Below are positions 62,112-64,000 of a stretch of 64,000 nt of DNA, piece by piece (positions within the stretch are counted from its first letter, which is position 1; every line of letters starts with the position of its first letter). A model generated the notes under the pieces. The model saw nothing but the letters and a program-made list of their open reading frames with translations. It ran no database searches and had not been told where the DNA came from. A program made the position numbers and the translations under genes. Source of the DNA: Granulicella paludicola. Lineage in GTDB: Bacteria > Acidobacteriota > Terriglobia > Terriglobales > Acidobacteriaceae. Location of the stretch: positions 744,001-808,000 of the forward strand of contig NZ_JAGSYC010000026.1 of NCBI RefSeq assembly GCF_025685545.1, written 5' to 3'.

Positions 62112-62500
62112 CCCCTCCCCCCTCCCCCCTGTACTTAAGTCTCAAAGTCTTCAAAAGGATGGAGTTAGATCTGGGCCAGGAGTGCGTTTGTAGCCGATGA
62201 GCCGGAGGTTGTTGCAGGGGTAAATGCAGATTCCTCCGCTGCGCTACGGAATGACAAAAAAGTGTGGTGCTGTGGAATGACAAAGGGTGGTGCCATGGGT
62301 GGCAAAGGGGTGATGCCACGGGTGAATGATGGATCCTGGCGGGTCGGTCGGTCCGGTGACTGTGGGAGAACTAACTCTCTATATTCAGGATATCAAGTCC
62401 AGCCAGAGAACATGCAATTCTTTTTTGACTGAAATCGCCAGTGTTTATAGGGGTTTGAGGCCGTGCGGAGCCTTTGGTGGGCTTGACAGCGTTTCAAGTA
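62112..62500 (+). repeat. Dispersed modular intergenic element, copy C (partial)
   Basis: Directly after the TGA stop, CCCCTCCCCCCTCCCCCCTGTACTT opens the element; the TACTT...CAAAGTC and GGATGGAGTTAG parts of the first module follow. The middle is replaced by other repeats (62226-62258). The last module reappears as AACATGCAATTC...GGGCTTGACAG near 62407-62490. The TTATTTAATTATAG core and the GGCTGCA hairpin are missing here. Together with the short repeats it fills the 545-bp gap 62112-62656. Confidence 0.65.
62226..62258 (+). repeat. Dispersed short repeat inside copy C
   Basis: GCAGATTCCTCCGCTGCGCTACGGAATGACAAA matches the repeat at 44239-44268. A second TGGAATGACAAA follows at about 62272. 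Confidence 0.55.
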
Positions 62501-62574
62501 GTCGTGTGGTGGGCAGAGGACGTCTAAACTTCACAGGGGATGTTGAAGTTGCCGTCTCCGCAACTGCAGGTCTC

Positions 62575-62619
62575 TCCGCTGCGTCCGCAGAGAACGCGAA
62601 CTCCGGTCGAGATGACAAT
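62575..62619 (+). repeat. Dispersed short repeat, third copy
   Basis: GCAGGTCTCTCCGCTGCG opens this copy, and GTCGAGATGACAA closes it after a 15-bp insertion. It lies 37 bp before the start of the secreted-protein gene. Confidence 0.5.
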
Positions 62620-62656
62620 TCTGTAGGCTAAATAAAGCTCAAGGGTATGGCCTTCT

Positions 62657-64000
62657 ATGTGGCAGCGGGTTTGGGGACGAAGCTGGGTGGGCGCGGCGAT
62701 GCTGATGGGGGTAACCGCCCATGCGCAGATGCACAAGGTAGAGAAGCCGGAGCAGGTGACGCGGTCGATCGGCGTGTATGAGTGGACTGGCGAGTTGAAG
62801 AAGCCGGAGGCGGCGCGGCTGATTCCTGTGTCGCTGTTTATCGAGGGACATTTCGAGGATGGGGGGTTGTACCTGGCGCGGCCGGTGCCGTGGACGCTGG
62901 AGTCGGGTGACGAGTACTCGATTGAGACGGCGGGGCAGAGCCATGGGCTGTTTGCGGTGGAGTATGCGCGCAAGGTGGTCACGCGGCGATCGGCTGCGGA
63001 TGAGGATGTAACGGGTGCGTGGTATGGGTATGGCACGTTCGAGGTGCCGAAGCCACCGAAGAAGAGCGATCTGAAGGCTTCGAAGGTGAACGGCGTGGTG
63101 GTGGACAGCGCGGCGTCGGACGACGATCAGCCACATCTGACGCGGCGCGCGGGCGCTGAGGATGATGGGAAGAGTCCCGCTGCTAGTTCAAGCAAGAGTG
63201 ATGCGAAGAGCGGCGGGCCAACGTTGGGGCGGCGCGGGGATGCTTCGCCGACGACGGATGCGGGCGAGAGCCCGGCGCCTCCGGATGATCCGGACAGGCC
63301 GACGCTGCGGCATCGCGATCTGAAGCCGGAGACGAAGGGCAAGAAGCAGAAGGCTGGGGGCGAGGTGATCCCGATGGGGACGTCGCTGAATGACGATCCG
63401 GAACGGCCGACGATGCGACGCGGAGTTCCGGCGGAGCAGTTCGTGCCGAAGGCGCTGGCTGGGTTGCCACCAAACCTGCACCAGGCGGTGGCGGTCTCGG
63501 ATAACTCGAAGGATGAGGCGCATGTATTTACGCGCGATTGGGAGTCAAGCGATGAGCGGGCGGAGACGCTGAAGGCGATGCAGGCGCTGGCGCGGCCGAT
63601 CGTTGTGGCGTACCTGGCGAAGAACAAGCTGCAGGCGGTGGCGGTAGTTGCGACTGTGAGTGCTCCGGCGGCGAAGGCGGGGCCTTCGTTTGCGAGTACT
63701 CCGAAGGCTGCGGCGGCGAAGCCTGCGACGACAGCGGCAGGGCGACGGAAGGTGGCTGCACCTGCGCCGGTGGTGGCTGCGTTTACGAGTGAAGAGTTGA
63801 AGGGCTACGAGCTGACGTATGGAGGGCTGCCGACGTTTGTGTATACGGCGGAGGTGCCGGTGGCTACGAGCGGGCCGGTGTATGTGACGCTGGTGGCGCA
63901 GCGGCTGCCTTCGGGGGAGTTGCAGGTGGCGTTGAGCAACGTGACGGATGCGACGCATCTGAACCGCACGCCTTGGCTGCGGCTGGTGGATGTGGTGGAC
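62657..64000 (+). CDS. Secreted protein with repeated DDPxRPTLRR motifs (partial)
   Basis: ATG 62657 opens a frame that runs past the window edge (448 residues seen). AAGGG lies 11 bp upstream. A signal peptide is likely (WVGAAMLMGVTAHAQ). A beta-rich domain follows at about 30-130 (ARLIPVSLFIEGHFEDGGLYLARP, WYGYGTFEVP). Then comes a low-complexity region with motifs of one type: DDDQPHLTRR (155), GGPTLGRR (186), DDPDRPTLRHR (210), DDPERPTMRRG (246). A Pro/Ala-rich linker (about 355-380) precedes a second folded part (ELKGYELTYGGLPTFVYTAEVP). I do not recognise the function. Confidence 0.75.
   Translation, partial: MWQRVWGRSWVGAAMLMGVTAHAQMHKVEKPEQVTRSIGVYEWTGELKKPEAARLIPVSLFIEGHFEDGGLYLARPVPWTLESGDEYSIETAGQSHGLFAVEYARKVVTRRSAADEDVTGAWYGYGTFEVPKPPKKSDLKASKVNGVVVDSAASDDDQPHLTRRAGAEDDGKSPAASSSKSDAKSGGPTLGRRGDASPTTDAGESPAPPDDPDRPTLRHRDLKPETKGKKQKAGGEVIPMGTSLNDDPERPTMRRGVPAEQFVPKALAGLPPNLHQAVAVSDNSKDEAHVFTRDWESSDERAETLKAMQALARPIVVAYLAKNKLQAVAVVATVSAPAAKAGPSFASTPKAAAAKPATTAAGRRKVAAPAPVVAAFTSEELKGYELTYGGLPTFVYTAEVPVATSGPVYVTLVAQRLPSGELQVALSNVTDATHLNRTPWLRLVDVVD

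Noticed and set aside
1..64000. CRISPR array, insertion sequence, prophage or rRNA operon
   Set aside because: No regularly spaced repeats, transposase, integrase, capsid or rRNA sequence could be recognised.

Overview
The window looks like a chromosomal segment of a member of the Acidobacteriota, most probably Acidobacteriaceae/Terriglobales. This is inferred from the gene families: an Oar-type TonB receptor with a carboxypeptidase-regulatory N-terminus, a VWFA-related secreted protein, a giant SBBP/ASH-repeat protein, a DUF4965/DUF1793 glutaminase-like protein, a CadC-like winged-helix/TPR regulator and a Gfo/Idh/MocA oxidoreductase with a Tat signal. The DNA is GC-rich with strong third-position GC bias, so long antisense ORFs are common and have been left out.

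Layout. 1-6.7 kb: small secreted/membrane proteins, hslVU, a TetR remnant, a GT-C type membrane protein and transaldolase. 6.8-18.3 kb: an APC permease without an ATG start, a UvrD/PcrA helicase with an FG-rich insertion, gluQ, a DUF2071 protein, a Gfo/Idh oxidoreductase, apbE, adenosine deaminase and several tiny proteins. 18.5-25.2 kb: lnt and a three-gene unit ending in the giant repeat protein. 25.5-36 kb: regulators (CadC-like, histidine kinase, NarL-type response regulator) and a TonB receptor followed by a glutaminase-like protein. 36.1-39.1 kb: tRNA-Ser(UGA) and an AT-richer accessory island with two divergent operons. One encodes a DUF3892 protein, a possible ubiquitin-E2-like/SEC-C protein and a small membrane protein; the other encodes an XRE regulator and an ImmA/IrrE peptidase. 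39.3-54 kb: secreted proteins, a RluA-family synthase, a divergent Lgt homologue, a probable 6S RNA next to zapA, a zapB-like gene, pheT and pheS separated by three genes, HicAB and a HAD-UbiA fusion. 54-62 kb: an MdtABC-like RND efflux operon (adaptor plus two permeases). 62.1-64 kb: an intergenic repeat cluster and the start of a secreted protein with repeated DDPxRPTLRR motifs.

Two signals stand out. The first is the island at 36.4-39.1 kb, whose possible E2-like/SEC-C + DUF3892 + membrane-protein operon has the architecture of a conflict (defence) system and matches no system I recognise. The second is a dispersed modular intergenic element with three copies here (14421-14656, 36236-36500, 62112-62500). 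It has a C-rich end, a conserved ACTTTG/CAAAGT hairpin, a terminator-like middle and an AT-rich tail. In two copies its C-rich end abuts a stop codon.
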